Shown piece after piece: positions 42,799 to 51,347 of a stretch of 64,000 bases of DNA (the stretch's first letter is position 1; every line of letters starts with the position of its first letter). The position numbers were made by a program, and so were the translations under genes. The notes under the pieces were generated by a model that saw nothing but the letters and a program-made list of their open reading frames with translations, did not search any database and had not been told where the DNA came from. This stretch comes from Sphingobacteriaceae bacterium (lineage in GTDB: Bacteria; Bacteroidota; Bacteroidia; UBA7662): the NCBI GenBank assembly GCA_030682795.1, contig JAUXNJ010000012.1, forward strand, positions 62,001-126,000. The letters are read 5' to 3'.

Positions 42799-44034
42799 TT
42801 AATGCATCATTTTCCATAATAGATACAAGGCCATCATCGATGCTCGTTCTATATTCAGCTGTCGCTCAGTGCCAAAGTTGTAGGTACGGAGCCAGGTTTC
42901 GGTGGGCCCGCTGACGGCAAAGCAGACCGTACCTACGGGTTTTTCGGGGGTTCCGCCGCCGGGACCAGCGATGCCGCTGACCGCAATACCATAGTCTGTG
43001 CCAAATTTTAATTTCACCGAAGTCACCATTTCGGCCACGGTTTGCTCGCTCACAGCCCCGTGGTTTTCAATGGTTTCAGGGTTTACGCCCAATAAATCTA
43101 TCTTGGCCTCATTGCTATAACTCACTACCGACCCCATAAAATAGGCACTTGCACCTGCCACACTGCTGATCATGCTGGCAATGTTGCCGCCTGTGCAGCT
43201 TTCTGCTGTAGCAATTTTGCGTTGGCGTTTAAGTAAAGCCTCACCAATGGCGGCTTCTAAACTCACATCATCGTAGCCGAAAACATGGTGCCCCAGCAAT
43301 GCTACAAAGCGCTGTTCGTACTGCGCTACTTCTTTTTCGAGGGGTTCACGCTGTTTCCCTAAGGCACTCAACCGCAAGCGTACTATGCCCGGCCGTGGTA
43401 AAAATGCTAATTTTATGTGCGAGGGGAGGTCGGCCTCTACCTCAGCCACCAATTCAGCTATGCGCGACTCCACCATGCCGCAGGTCATGATGGTGCGATG
43501 TACAATGATTGGCAATTCGAACTCCTGGCGCAAAAGCGGTAGCAAGCGCTCACTTACAATGTGCTTCATTTCATAAGGCACCCCCGGCATGCTCAGGATG
43601 AGCTTGCCATTTTTGCGCCACAGCATGCCTTGGGCGGTGCCCAAGCTGTTTTGCAAAATCTCGCAGTTGTCCGGCAAATCGGCCTGCCGCTCATTCATCT
43701 CACTCATTTTACGGCCGCGTTGCTCGAACCAGCCGCGTAACTGAAATAAAACCGATTCATTGGTTACCAGTCTGGCCCCAAAATAGTCGACCAAGGTATG
43801 TTTGGTCACATCGTCCTTAGTAGGCCCCAAACCACCCGTGATTAAAATGAGATCAGCACGACCTTGCGCTGCTTCCAAAGCTTCCACAATGGCCACTGCC
43901 TGGTCGCTTACCGAACTGATTTGCACTACCTGAATGCCAATGCTGCTCAGCTGTTGACCTAGCCAGGCGGAATTGGTATCTACAATCTGACCAATTAAAA
44001 TTTCGTCTCCTATGGTGATGATTTCGGCGCGCAT
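42799..44034 (-). CDS. cinA: CinA family nicotinamide-nucleotide amidohydrolase
   Basis: A 411-residue two-domain protein. The N-terminal MoaB/MogA-like domain (EIITIGDEILIGQIVDTNS, TGGLGPTKDDVTK) is linked to ADP-ribose pyrophosphatase activity. The C-terminal CinA domain (about 255-411: AESCTGGNIASMISSVAGAS, VVSYSNEAKIDLLGV) is the nicotinamide mononucleotide deamidase that recycles pyridine nucleotides. Length and domain order are normal. ATG at 44032-44034. It is convergent with nothing and divergent from the T9SS protein gene. Confidence 0.93.
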   Translation of the reverse strand: MRAEIITIGDEILIGQIVDTNSAWLGQQLSSIGIQVVQISSVSDQAVAIVEALEAAQGRADLILITGGLGPTKDDVTKHTLVDYFGARLVTNESVLFQLRGWFEQRGRKMSEMNERQADLPDNCEILQNSLGTAQGMLWRKNGKLILSMPGVPYEMKHIVSERLLPLLRQEFELPIIVHRTIMTCGMVESRIAELVAEVEADLPSHIKLAFLPRPGIVRLRLSALGKQREPLEKEVAQYEQRFVALLGHHVFGYDDVSLEAAIGEALLKRQRKIATAESCTGGNIASMISSVAGASAYFMGSVVSYSNEAKIDLLGVNPETIENHGAVSEQTVAEMVTSVKLKFGTDYGIAVSGIAGPGGGTPEKPVGTVCFAVSGPTETWLRTYNFGTERQLNIERASMMALYLLWKMMH

Positions 44035-44113
44035 ATGCTCTAATTCTGCTCTAAGTTAAGCTTGTTTTGGCCATTTACGAAGGGAGCGCACATATCAATA
44101 TTTCTCTTAACTT

Positions 44114-44121
44114 TAACTTTG
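44114..44121 (+). promoter_or_regulatory. -7 element for the T9SS cargo gene at 44136
   Basis: TAACTTTG matches TANNTTTG and lies 14 bases before the ATG. No -33 TTTG at normal spacing. Confidence 0.4.
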
Positions 44122-44135
44122 TCAAAACCTGAAGT

Positions 44136-45182
44136 ATGAAAATCGCAATCCTCGCTTTTTTAGCGGTTTTTTGCTCTTATGCACAAGCCCAAATCAGCAT
44201 CACCCGAGCCGAAATGCCTCAGAACGGAGATACTGTAAGGGTGATGAATGCCATTGTGCCACCAAATTTGGGCGTGAGGCTGGCCGCAACAGGGCCGGGT
44301 TACAGCTGGGATTTTTCTGATTTGCAGCCCGATAGAGATGAACTGTTTAGTTATCGCCTCGGTATTCAAACTCCGTATTTTTATTTTTTGACTGCTTATG
44401 GCACTCAGGTGCAAGAGAATTTGAATTTGTTTGTGGTGAATTTGGAGCAGTTGTACGATTTCTACAACCTAAACAACAATCGTTTTGCGGTTACTGGAAA
44501 AGGATTTACGGTTACAGGCTTGCCCTTACCTGCCTTTTTTACCGATCCCGATGAAGTGTTTTTTCTGCCGCTGACTTATAATCGCCGTGATTCCAGCACA
44601 TTTGCCTTTAGTTTGAGTATACCTACTGTGGGCGACTATCGCAGCAGGGGGGGGCGCAAAACCGAAGTAGATGGCTGGGGTACTGTTAAAACCCCACAAG
44701 GTACTTTTGAGTGTTTGCGGGTCAAAAGCACTGTACGCACACTTGATTCTATTACCTTCAATGGGCTAAATATCGGTATTCCTCTCCGCACAGAAGTACA
44801 ATACATTTGGTTGGCCAAGGGTGAAAAGGCACCAATACTTAAAGCTACGGGCACTAGCTTTTTTGGTCAATTCACACCAACCACAGTGCAGTATCGCTAC
44901 AATGCGCCCGTGCTGGTTCCACCAATCAAAGTTCCGGTTGAGGCTGGCAAAGTATTGCTTTATCCCAATCCTGTGTCTGAAATATTGTACTTGGCCGTGA
45001 ATGGGTTAGACCGCATCGAAGCGGTACAGATTTTTGATGAATTTGGCAGATTGGTGAAAGTTGTAGATGGTAGTCCAGCCGCTGGCATTGATGTGCGGGA
45101 CCTACAATCAGGCCTCTACAGCGTACGGGTTTATGGTCAATACGGTGTTTACACCGAGAAGCTCGTGGTAACACCCCGGTGA
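44136..45182 (+). CDS. secreted protein of unknown function with T9SS sorting domain
   Basis: A 348-residue exported protein. A signal peptide covers residues 1-18 (ending YAQAQ). The middle 240 residues, mostly beta-strand with YSWDFSDLQPD, VDGWGTVKTPQGTFECLRVK and VQYIWLAKGEKAPIL, match no family I can name. The C-terminal 75 residues are a type A sorting domain (LLYPNPVSEILYL, DLQSGLYSVRVY). It therefore goes through the T9SS. The next gene, also T9SS cargo, starts one base after its stop codon. Confidence 0.82.
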   Translation: MKIAILAFLAVFCSYAQAQISITRAEMPQNGDTVRVMNAIVPPNLGVRLAATGPGYSWDFSDLQPDRDELFSYRLGIQTPYFYFLTAYGTQVQENLNLFVVNLEQLYDFYNLNNNRFAVTGKGFTVTGLPLPAFFTDPDEVFFLPLTYNRRDSSTFAFSLSIPTVGDYRSRGGRKTEVDGWGTVKTPQGTFECLRVKSTVRTLDSITFNGLNIGIPLRTEVQYIWLAKGEKAPILKATGTSFFGQFTPTTVQYRYNAPVLVPPIKVPVEAGKVLLYPNPVSEILYLAVNGLDRIEAVQIFDEFGRLVKVVDGSPAAGIDVRDLQSGLYSVRVYGQYGVYTEKLVVTPR

Positions 45183-45183
45183 T

Positions 45184-46488
45184 ATGCGCGCTGGTTGGAT
45201 TGTTTGCTTCACCATAAGCTTCCTCCTAGAGCATGCCGGGCCAGCGCAGGCACAATCTCTCTATTTTCCACCGGTCCTGGGCAATCAGTGGGACACCCAA
45301 TCACCAGCTGCTTTGCAATGGTGCACTTCTGAAATCCCTGCCCTCCATAGCTACCTCAACCAAACCAATACCAGAGGTTTTTTGGTATTGAAGGATGGAA
45401 AAATTGTGATAGAACAATATTTCGGTGGATTTACAGCTGATAGCGTTTGGTATTGGGCCTCTGCTGGTAAATCGCTCACCGCCTTTTTAATTGGAATTGC
45501 TAAGTCGGAAGGCTTACTCAGCTTGCAAGACAGCAGTAGTAAATACTTGGGTAGCGGCTGGACCAGCGCACCGGCAAATAAAGAAGGAATGATAAAGGTG
45601 GTGCACCAACTCAGCATGACCACTGGTTTAAACGATGGCTTGGGCAATGCCGACTGTACCAACGATACGTGTTTGGTATACTTACAAGACGCTGGCACCC
45701 GCTGGGCCTACCACAATGCGCCTTACACCTTGCTCGACGAAGTGATCCGCTCGGCGACAGGCGTGAGCAACAACCTTTACGTACAACAAAAACTTCGGCC
45801 AGTGACGGGCTTTAATGGACTTTTCTTGCCCATTGGTTACAACCAAGTGTTTTTTAGTACGCCGCGTATGATGGCGCGCTTTGGACTGCTCATGCTCAAC
45901 CAAGGCAAATGGAATACCACCACCGTTCTCAACGACACTGCCTATTTCCGGCAAATGATCAACAGTTCGCAGGCACTTAATCCTGCTTACGGTTACCTCT
46001 GGTGGCTCAATGGAAAAAGCAGCTATCGCTTACCACAAACCCAGTTTTCTTTCCCAGGCCCGCTGCTCCCCAATGCCCCAATGGATACTTATTCAGCCAT
46101 GGGCAGGGACGGTCAGCTGATCATGGTTTCGCCTTCACAAAACTTGGTGGTGGTGCGGGTTGGCGATAACCCCAACACTGGTTTGGTGCCCACTTTTTAT
46201 GCTGATACCCTTTGGCAATACCTGCAGGCGGTTATTTGCAATCCCATTTCAGTAGCTGAAAAACAAATGGAGTTGCGTCCCAAAGCCTATCCCAATCCCT
46301 TTAAAAACACCTTGTCGTTAACTGAAGCGCAGCCCAATGCCATTTACACTCTTTATGATGCAGCCGGGCGGATACATGCGCAAAGCACATCCTTACCCTT
46401 ACATACGGCTGAAATAGCGCCGGGATTATACATTTTAGAAACCAAAACCACTGCTTTCCAGCACCGACAAAAGGTTATCAAGCAGTAG
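45184..46488 (+). CDS. secreted serine hydrolase (beta-lactamase/DD-peptidase fold) with T9SS sorting domain
   Basis: A 434-residue exported enzyme of the class C beta-lactamase / esterase superfamily. A signal peptide ends near residue 24 (AQAQ). S93 and K96 (SAGK) form the SxxK nucleophile motif. A YHN triplet near residue 176 gives the YxN motif, followed by the TLLDEVIRSATG helix. The C-terminal 70 residues (AYPNPFKNTLSLT, APGLYILETKT) are a T9SS type A domain. Substrate could be an ester, peptide or beta-lactam; sequence alone does not decide. It lies 1 base after its neighbour, probably one operon. Confidence 0.87.
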   Translation: MRAGWIVCFTISFLLEHAGPAQAQSLYFPPVLGNQWDTQSPAALQWCTSEIPALHSYLNQTNTRGFLVLKDGKIVIEQYFGGFTADSVWYWASAGKSLTAFLIGIAKSEGLLSLQDSSSKYLGSGWTSAPANKEGMIKVVHQLSMTTGLNDGLGNADCTNDTCLVYLQDAGTRWAYHNAPYTLLDEVIRSATGVSNNLYVQQKLRPVTGFNGLFLPIGYNQVFFSTPRMMARFGLLMLNQGKWNTTTVLNDTAYFRQMINSSQALNPAYGYLWWLNGKSSYRLPQTQFSFPGPLLPNAPMDTYSAMGRDGQLIMVSPSQNLVVVRVGDNPNTGLVPTFYADTLWQYLQAVICNPISVAEKQMELRPKAYPNPFKNTLSLTEAQPNAIYTLYDAAGRIHAQSTSLPLHTAEIAPGLYILETKTTAFQHRQKVIKQ

Positions 46489-46562
46489 CTACAAGAAAGC
46501 GGATAAATTGTGCAAATACTTTGAGCCAAATACCGTTTTTTTGAGCTTAATTTAGGAGAAGT

Positions 46563-47357
46563 ATGAAGCAATACCACGATTTGATGCAGCATGTGCTGAG
46601 CAATGGCACACGCAAAGAAGACCGCACCGGTACCGGTACCATCAGTGTTTTTGGCTATCAAATGCGCTTTAATTTGCAAGAAGGCTTCCCCTTGGTTACT
46701 ACCAAAAAGCTGCATTTGCGGTCGATTCTTCACGAATTATTGTGGTTTTTGAAGGGCGAAACCAATGTGGCCTATCTCAAAGAAAACGGGGTAAGCATTT
46801 GGGACGAATGGGCGCGTGAAGATGGCGAACTGGGCCCCATTTATGGCTACCAGTGGCGCAGCTGGCCTACTGCCGACGGCAGGCACATCGACCAAATCAG
46901 TCAGGTGATCCACACCCTCAAAACAAATCCCGATTCCCGTCGCATTATCGTTTCAGCTTGGAACGTAGGTGAAATTGAGCACATGGCCCTGCCGCCATGC
47001 CATGCTTTTTTCCAGTTTTACGTGGCCGATGGCAAGTTGAGTTGCCAGTTGTATCAGCGCTCAGCCGACATTTTCCTGGGCGTGCCCTTCAACATTGCCT
47101 CTTATGCCTTGCTTACCATGATGGTAGCGCAGGTGTGCGGCCTCGAGCCTGGCGATTTTGTACACACTTTCGGCGATGCGCATTTGTACCTCAATCACCT
47201 CGAACAAACCGAGCTGCAGCTGAGCCGCGAGCCCCGACCATTGCCCAAAATGAAAATCAATCCTGCAGTTAACAACATCTTCGACTTCAAATTCGAGGAT
47301 TTTGAACTGCTCGATTACCACCCGCATCCGCACATCAAGGCGCCGGTGGCGGTTTAA
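46563..47357 (+). CDS. thyA: thymidylate synthase
   Basis: A 264-residue enzyme converting dUMP to dTMP with methylene-tetrahydrofolate, which becomes dihydrofolate. The nucleophile is C146 in [12 protein letters not shown], followed by [21 protein letters not shown]. The length equals the Escherichia coli protein. An AGGAG run sits 5 bases before the ATG, one of few Shine-Dalgarno-like sites here. The expected partner folA, which regenerates the folate, lies 1.9 kb downstream with two other genes in between. Confidence 0.97.
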   Translation: MKQYHDLMQHVLSNGTRKEDRTGTGTISVFGYQMRFNLQEGFPLVTTKKLHLRSILHELLWFLKGETNVAYLKENGVSIWDEWAREDGELGPIYGYQWRSWPTADGRHIDQISQVIHTLKTNPDSRRIIVSAWNVGEIEHMALPPCHAFFQFYVADGKLSCQLYQRSADIFLGVPFNIASYALLTMMVAQVCGLEPGDFVHTFGDAHLYLNHLEQTELQLSREPRPLPKMKINPAVNNIFDFKFEDFELLDYHPHPHIKAPVAV

Positions 47358-47384
47358 TGTTACGATTTTTTAGCTAGAAATATT

Positions 47385-47392
47385 TAGATTTG
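47385..47392 (+). promoter_or_regulatory. -7 element for the radical SAM gene
   Basis: TAGATTTG matches TANNTTTG, 69 bases before the ATG. It suggests the radical SAM gene has its own promoter and is not simply read through from thyA. No -33 TTTG is seen. Confidence 0.35.
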
Positions 47393-47461
47393 TACAAGAC
47401 TAAAGCTACAATGCTAGTTTATAATGGCTTTTTGAATGCTTGACTATTTTAAATACGAAGA

Positions 47462-48505
47462 ATGCCGATTAGTAAAGCGATTGTAAGAGATGGATTGAAT
47501 TTTTTAAGTAAGCTTACATTACTCAAAATTTTGAATTTTGGGCAATTATATATCAGTTACCATGTCTCAAAGTTTTTAGGCAAAGCAGTTCATAAAGGCG
47601 AACCCATGACGATTTCGATGGAGCCTACCACTGCCTGTAATTTAAGATGCCCTGAGTGCCCCAGTGGCTTAAGGTCATTTACCAGACTGACGGGTAATTT
47701 GAAGTCCGACTTCTTTAGAAGCACCATTGATCAGGTGCATTCAAAGCTGATGTACCTCATTCTTTATTTTCAAGGGGAGCCGTATATCAATCCTCAGTTT
47801 TTAGAAATGGTTGCTTATGCAAAACGCAAAAATATTTATACCATTACTTCAACCAACGGGCACTTTTTAAGCGAGGAAAATGCGAAAAAGACCATTGAAA
47901 GCGGATTAGATAGGATAATCATTTCTATTGATGGAATTACACAAGAAAGTTATGCTGCTTACAGAAAGGAAGGCAAACTTGAAGAAGTAATTCAAGGGGC
48001 TAAAAACTTAGTTCACTGGAAAAAAGAAATGAAATCTCCCACTCCATTTGTGATTTTTCAATTTTTAGTTGTGAAGCCCAACGAACATGAAATTGATGGC
48101 TTGATTCAGCTAGCGAATGAAATTGGGGTTGATGAGGTTAAGCTTAAAACGGCTCAAGTATACGATTTTAAGCATGGTAATGAACTTATACCCACCATAG
48201 AAAAGTATTCGAGGTATAGGAAAAATGCAGATGGCACCTACAGTATTAAGAACTACTTATTAAATCATTGTTGGAAAATGTGGCATTCTTGTGTAGTTAC
48301 ATGGGATGGAATCGTTGTGCCATGTTGTTTTGACAAGGATGCCGACCATAGATTAGGCAATTTAAAAAGTAATGATTTCAAGGATATTTGGCGTTCAAAG
48401 GATTATAATGAGTTTAGAAGTTTGATTATCAAAGGCCGTGATCAAATTGATATTTGTAATAATTGTACCGAGGGATGTAAAGTATGGGAAACAGTTTCAG
48501 TTTAG
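47462..48505 (+). CDS. radical SAM / SPASM domain protein
   Basis: A 347-residue iron-sulfur enzyme. The SAM-cleaving cluster is bound by C59, C63 and C66 (ACNLRCPECPSG). A partial TIM barrel follows (LILYFQGEPYINP, TITSTNGHFL, RIIISIDGITQESY). The C-terminal SPASM-type region (about residues 260-345) has clustered cysteines: CWKMWHSC, VVPCCFD, ICNNCTEGC, holding one or two more clusters. Relatives modify peptides or act in cell-surface polysaccharide and lipid pathways. No precursor peptide is visible nearby. The gene is AT-richer than its neighbours and sits between thyA and folA, so acquisition is possible. Confidence 0.87.
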   Translation: MPISKAIVRDGLNFLSKLTLLKILNFGQLYISYHVSKFLGKAVHKGEPMTISMEPTTACNLRCPECPSGLRSFTRLTGNLKSDFFRSTIDQVHSKLMYLILYFQGEPYINPQFLEMVAYAKRKNIYTITSTNGHFLSEENAKKTIESGLDRIIISIDGITQESYAAYRKEGKLEEVIQGAKNLVHWKKEMKSPTPFVIFQFLVVKPNEHEIDGLIQLANEIGVDEVKLKTAQVYDFKHGNELIPTIEKYSRYRKNADGTYSIKNYLLNHCWKMWHSCVVTWDGIVVPCCFDKDADHRLGNLKSNDFKDIWRSKDYNEFRSLIIKGRDQIDICNNCTEGCKVWETVSV

Positions 48506-48583
48506 AGAAGTCCGGTGCGTTAATATTTCATTGTGAAAAGCGATTTTAAATTTAAGGTAATTGGCTTCTTAATTTTATTCAGT

Positions 48584-49207
48584 ATGAGTAAAACTATCAA
48601 AATTCTGACAAGCACTAGCTTTTTGCTTATGATTACTTATGCCACAATTGCGCAATCCTTTGATGCAAAAGTGAAGATGGGTAAAGACCATTACGTGGTA
48701 TTACGCCCGGGTACAGATACCATTTACGGCAAGATTACCGAAATTGCTCATGGCGAATCTGGAATCACAAAACTTCGGATTACCTCCAGGGGCAAGAGCA
48801 AAACTTTTTCTAAGGAAGAACTTCGGAATGTGATCGGCTATCGCATGGGCAACTTTGCCCAAGAATTCGCCTTCATCCCTACAGAAAACCAAAAGAAGGA
48901 AGGGAGATGGCTGCAAGTATTTAATACTGGAGAAGTAAGGTTGTTACAAACCATCGAAAACACCGTTTTTAAAGGAGAAGAAGTAGATTATGAGGTGAAT
49001 TACAAAATGTATTACTGGCGCGTTGGAGATGGCGTTTTTCCCATCCATGAATCTTTACTAGCAGAAGCCATCGTGCCAAGTATTAATGGTTGTTTGGGTC
49101 AAGAGCTGGTAAAGTTGGGCTCCGCTGGTGATAAGGAATACCTCTTACAACTCACCAAATACTGGAATGCCCATTTTGATTGTATTTATATCATTGATTT
49201 AAACTAA
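48584..49207 (+). CDS. secreted hypothetical protein, 207 aa
   Basis: No family recognised. ATG at 48584 gives an N-terminal signal peptide of about 24 residues ending in ATIAQS; the open frame further upstream (to 48533) adds a second hydrophobic patch and is less likely. The mature part contains VVLRPGTDTIYGKITEI and ITSRGKSKTFSKEELRNVIGY. This strand pattern is common in Bacteroidota periplasmic proteins of unknown function, with the phrase 'TDTIYGKI' leading into a residue-conversion beta sandwich. It follows the radical SAM gene by 78 bases and precedes folA by 5 bases. Confidence 0.72.
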   Translation: MSKTIKILTSTSFLLMITYATIAQSFDAKVKMGKDHYVVLRPGTDTIYGKITEIAHGESGITKLRITSRGKSKTFSKEELRNVIGYRMGNFAQEFAFIPTENQKKEGRWLQVFNTGEVRLLQTIENTVFKGEEVDYEVNYKMYYWRVGDGVFPIHESLLAEAIVPSINGCLGQELVKLGSAGDKEYLLQLTKYWNAHFDCIYIIDLN

Positions 49208-49212
49208 AACAT

Positions 49213-49689
49213 TTGCTCTCTATCATCGTAGCCGCCTCCCAAAACAACGCCATCGGCAAAAACAACGAACTGTTGTGGCGCATTTCCGACGATCTCAAAC
49301 GTTTCAAAGCCCTTACCATGGGTAAAACCTGCATCATGGGCCGCAAAACCTATGAAAGCATCGGTAGGCCCTTGCCTGGTCGCAACTTCGTGATCATCTC
49401 GCGCCAGCCCGATTACCAGGTACCAGGTTGTGTGGTGGTGCCTAGTCTCGAAGCAGCGGTGCGCCACAGCGTGCCCGACGAGGAAACATTTATCATTGGC
49501 GGGGGTGAAATTTACGCACAGTCGATGTCGATGGTTAAAAAAATCTACCTCACCCGGGTATATGCCGATTTTGAGGGAGATGCCTTTTTTCCGGAAATTG
49601 GCGATGAGTGGCTCATGCACAACATCAGTCCGCGCTTTCAAACCGATGAAGGCCTCGAGTACCAATTCATCGATTTATTCAGAAGATAG
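49213..49689 (+). CDS. folA: dihydrofolate reductase
   Basis: A 158-residue enzyme reducing dihydrofolate with NADPH, the partner step of thymidylate synthase. It opens LSIIVAASQNNAIGKNNELLW with the catalytic acid in the ISDDLKRFK helix, then GRKTYESIGRPLPGR for NADPH, and FIIGGGEIYAQ later. The start is TTG at 49213, only 5 bases after the preceding stop. A short hairpin at 49684-49707 overlaps its end, and a strong terminator follows. Confidence 0.95.
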   Translation: MLSIIVAASQNNAIGKNNELLWRISDDLKRFKALTMGKTCIMGRKTYESIGRPLPGRNFVIISRQPDYQVPGCVVVPSLEAAVRHSVPDEETFIIGGGEIYAQSMSMVKKIYLTRVYADFEGDAFFPEIGDEWLMHNISPRFQTDEGLEYQFIDLFRR

Positions 49690-49716
49690 GTCGTCTGGGC
49701 GACCTATTCAGGCGTA

Positions 49717-49752
49717 AAAAAAGCGGTCATCCGAAAGGAGGACCGCTTTTTT
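49717..49752. terminator. bidirectional terminator between folA and proS
   Basis: AAAAAGCGGTC pairs with GACCGCTTTTT, and the inner bases fold as TCC-GAAA-GGA, a stable GNRA-type loop. It separates two convergent genes. Confidence 0.9.
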
Positions 49753-49764
49753 GGTTTTGAAACT

Positions 49765-51237
49765 TTAGTAAGCCCGCGCAAAAAGCACCCTTTGGCTACT
49801 GGACTGGCCGGTTAAGATGCATTTACCTGCTTCCTGCACATTGTCTATAGGAATGCAACGAATGGTTGCTTTGGTTTTGTCCTTGATGGCTTGTTCGGTT
49901 TCCGGCCTGCCGTCCCAATGCGCTGCAATAAAGCCGCCTTTGTTTTCGAGCAGGTCAACAAACTCCTCCCAAGTATCGGCTTTGTGGGTCATGTCGGCTC
50001 TAAAGTCCAAAGCCTTTTGGTAGATGTTTAGCTGAATCTGTTCCAAAAGGTGCTTGATCTTTACCTCCAAATCGGTGATTTGAAGCACTTCTTTTTCTTT
50101 GGTGTCGCGACGTGCTACTTCCACGGTGCCATTTTCGAGATCGCGCATGCCCAAAGCTATACGTACAGGAATGCCCTTGAGCTCAGAGTCGGCAAATTTG
50201 TAGCCGGGGCGCGACTTCTCATCATCGTCGAATTTTACACGAATGTTTAGACTTTCGAGCGACTTTTTGATGTTGTTGCCAGCCTCTTTCAAAACGGCAA
50301 TGCTCTCTTCTCCTTTATAAATAGGCACAATCACCACTTCGATAGGTGCCAGTTTTGGAGGCAGCACCAAACCATCGTCATCGCTATGCGCCATTACCAA
50401 GGCACCCATTAAGCGGGTAGATACACCCCAAGAGGTGGCCCAAACGTGTTCGCGGGTGCCTTCAGCGGTGGCGAATTGTACGTCAAATGCCTTCGCGAAA
50501 TTCTGGCCCAAAAAGTGGGAGGTACCCGCCTGCAGCGCCTTGCCATCCTGCATCAAGGCTTCGATGCAATAGGTGTCGATGGCCCCCGCAAAGCGCTCAT
50601 TGGCGGTTTTAACGCCTTTGATTACGGGAACCGACATCCAGTTCTCCGCAAAATCTGCGTAAACGTGTAACATTTTGATGGTTTCTTCCACAGCCTCCTC
50701 AGCAGTAGCGTGGGCGGTGTGGCCTTCTTGCCATAAAAATTCAGTGGTGCGTAAAAACAAACGAGTACGCATTTCCCAGCGCACTACGTTGGCCCACTGG
50801 TTAATCAACAAGGGCAGGTCGCGGTAACTCTGAATCCAATCGCGGTAAGTGTTCCAAATAATGGTTTCCGAAGTTGGGCGCACAATCAATTCTTCTTCCA
50901 ACTTTGCTTCTGGATCCACAATGATTTCCCCATTTTCTCCGTTTTTCAAACGGTAGTGCGTTACAACGGCGCATTCTTTAGCGAAACCTTCCACATGACT
51001 GGCTTCTTTACTAAAGAAAGATTTAGGGATAAAAAGCGGGAAATAAGCATTGCTGTGACCCGTTTCTTTGAATTTGGCATCCAAGGCATCACGCATGCGC
51101 TCCCAAATGGCAAAACCATAGGGCTTGATTACCATGCAGCCGCGTACAGCAGAATAATCTGCCAAACCCGCCTTGATCACCAAGTCGTTGTACCATTGCG
51201 AATAATCTTTATCCCTGGGCGTTATCTCTTTTGCCAT
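49765..51237 (-). CDS. proS: prolyl-tRNA synthetase, archaeal/eukaryotic type
   Basis: A 490-residue class II synthetase. Motif 2 region reads [34 protein letters not shown], after RPTSETIIW; the anticodon domain (about 290-390) begins [11 protein letters not shown]. There is no inserted editing domain, and the protein ends in a C-terminal domain finishing with Tyr (VLFARAY). Both mark the eukaryote/archaeal-like ProS type that Bacteroidota use. Start ATG at 51235-51237. A candidate -7 element lies 53 bases upstream. Confidence 0.95.
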   Translation of the reverse strand: MAKEITPRDKDYSQWYNDLVIKAGLADYSAVRGCMVIKPYGFAIWERMRDALDAKFKETGHSNAYFPLFIPKSFFSKEASHVEGFAKECAVVTHYRLKNGENGEIIVDPEAKLEEELIVRPTSETIIWNTYRDWIQSYRDLPLLINQWANVVRWEMRTRLFLRTTEFLWQEGHTAHATAEEAVEETIKMLHVYADFAENWMSVPVIKGVKTANERFAGAIDTYCIEALMQDGKALQAGTSHFLGQNFAKAFDVQFATAEGTREHVWATSWGVSTRLMGALVMAHSDDDGLVLPPKLAPIEVVIVPIYKGEESIAVLKEAGNNIKKSLESLNIRVKFDDDEKSRPGYKFADSELKGIPVRIALGMRDLENGTVEVARRDTKEKEVLQITDLEVKIKHLLEQIQLNIYQKALDFRADMTHKADTWEEFVDLLENKGGFIAAHWDGRPETEQAIKDKTKATIRCIPIDNVQEAGKCILTGQSSSQRVLFARAY

Positions 51238-51289
51238 GTGTTTGTTATATTTGGAACGAAAATTGACGTATATTTACTCATTGAGTGAA

Positions 51290-51297
51290 CAAAGATA
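51290..51297 (-). promoter_or_regulatory. -7 element for proS
   Basis: Minus-strand TATCTTTG matches TANNTTTG. It would give a leader of about 45 bases. No clear -33 element. Confidence 0.4.
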
Positions 51298-51347
51298 GCC
51301 ATTCATATTGTTACTACTACAGCGAATAAACGGAAAGGACATATATC

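Noticed and set aside
47358-47461. Precursor peptide for the radical SAM enzyme (RiPP locus)
   Set aside because: The gap holds only a 10-residue open frame at 47411 and no Gly-Gly leader or Cys/Ser-rich core; the downstream protein is a 207-residue secreted protein.
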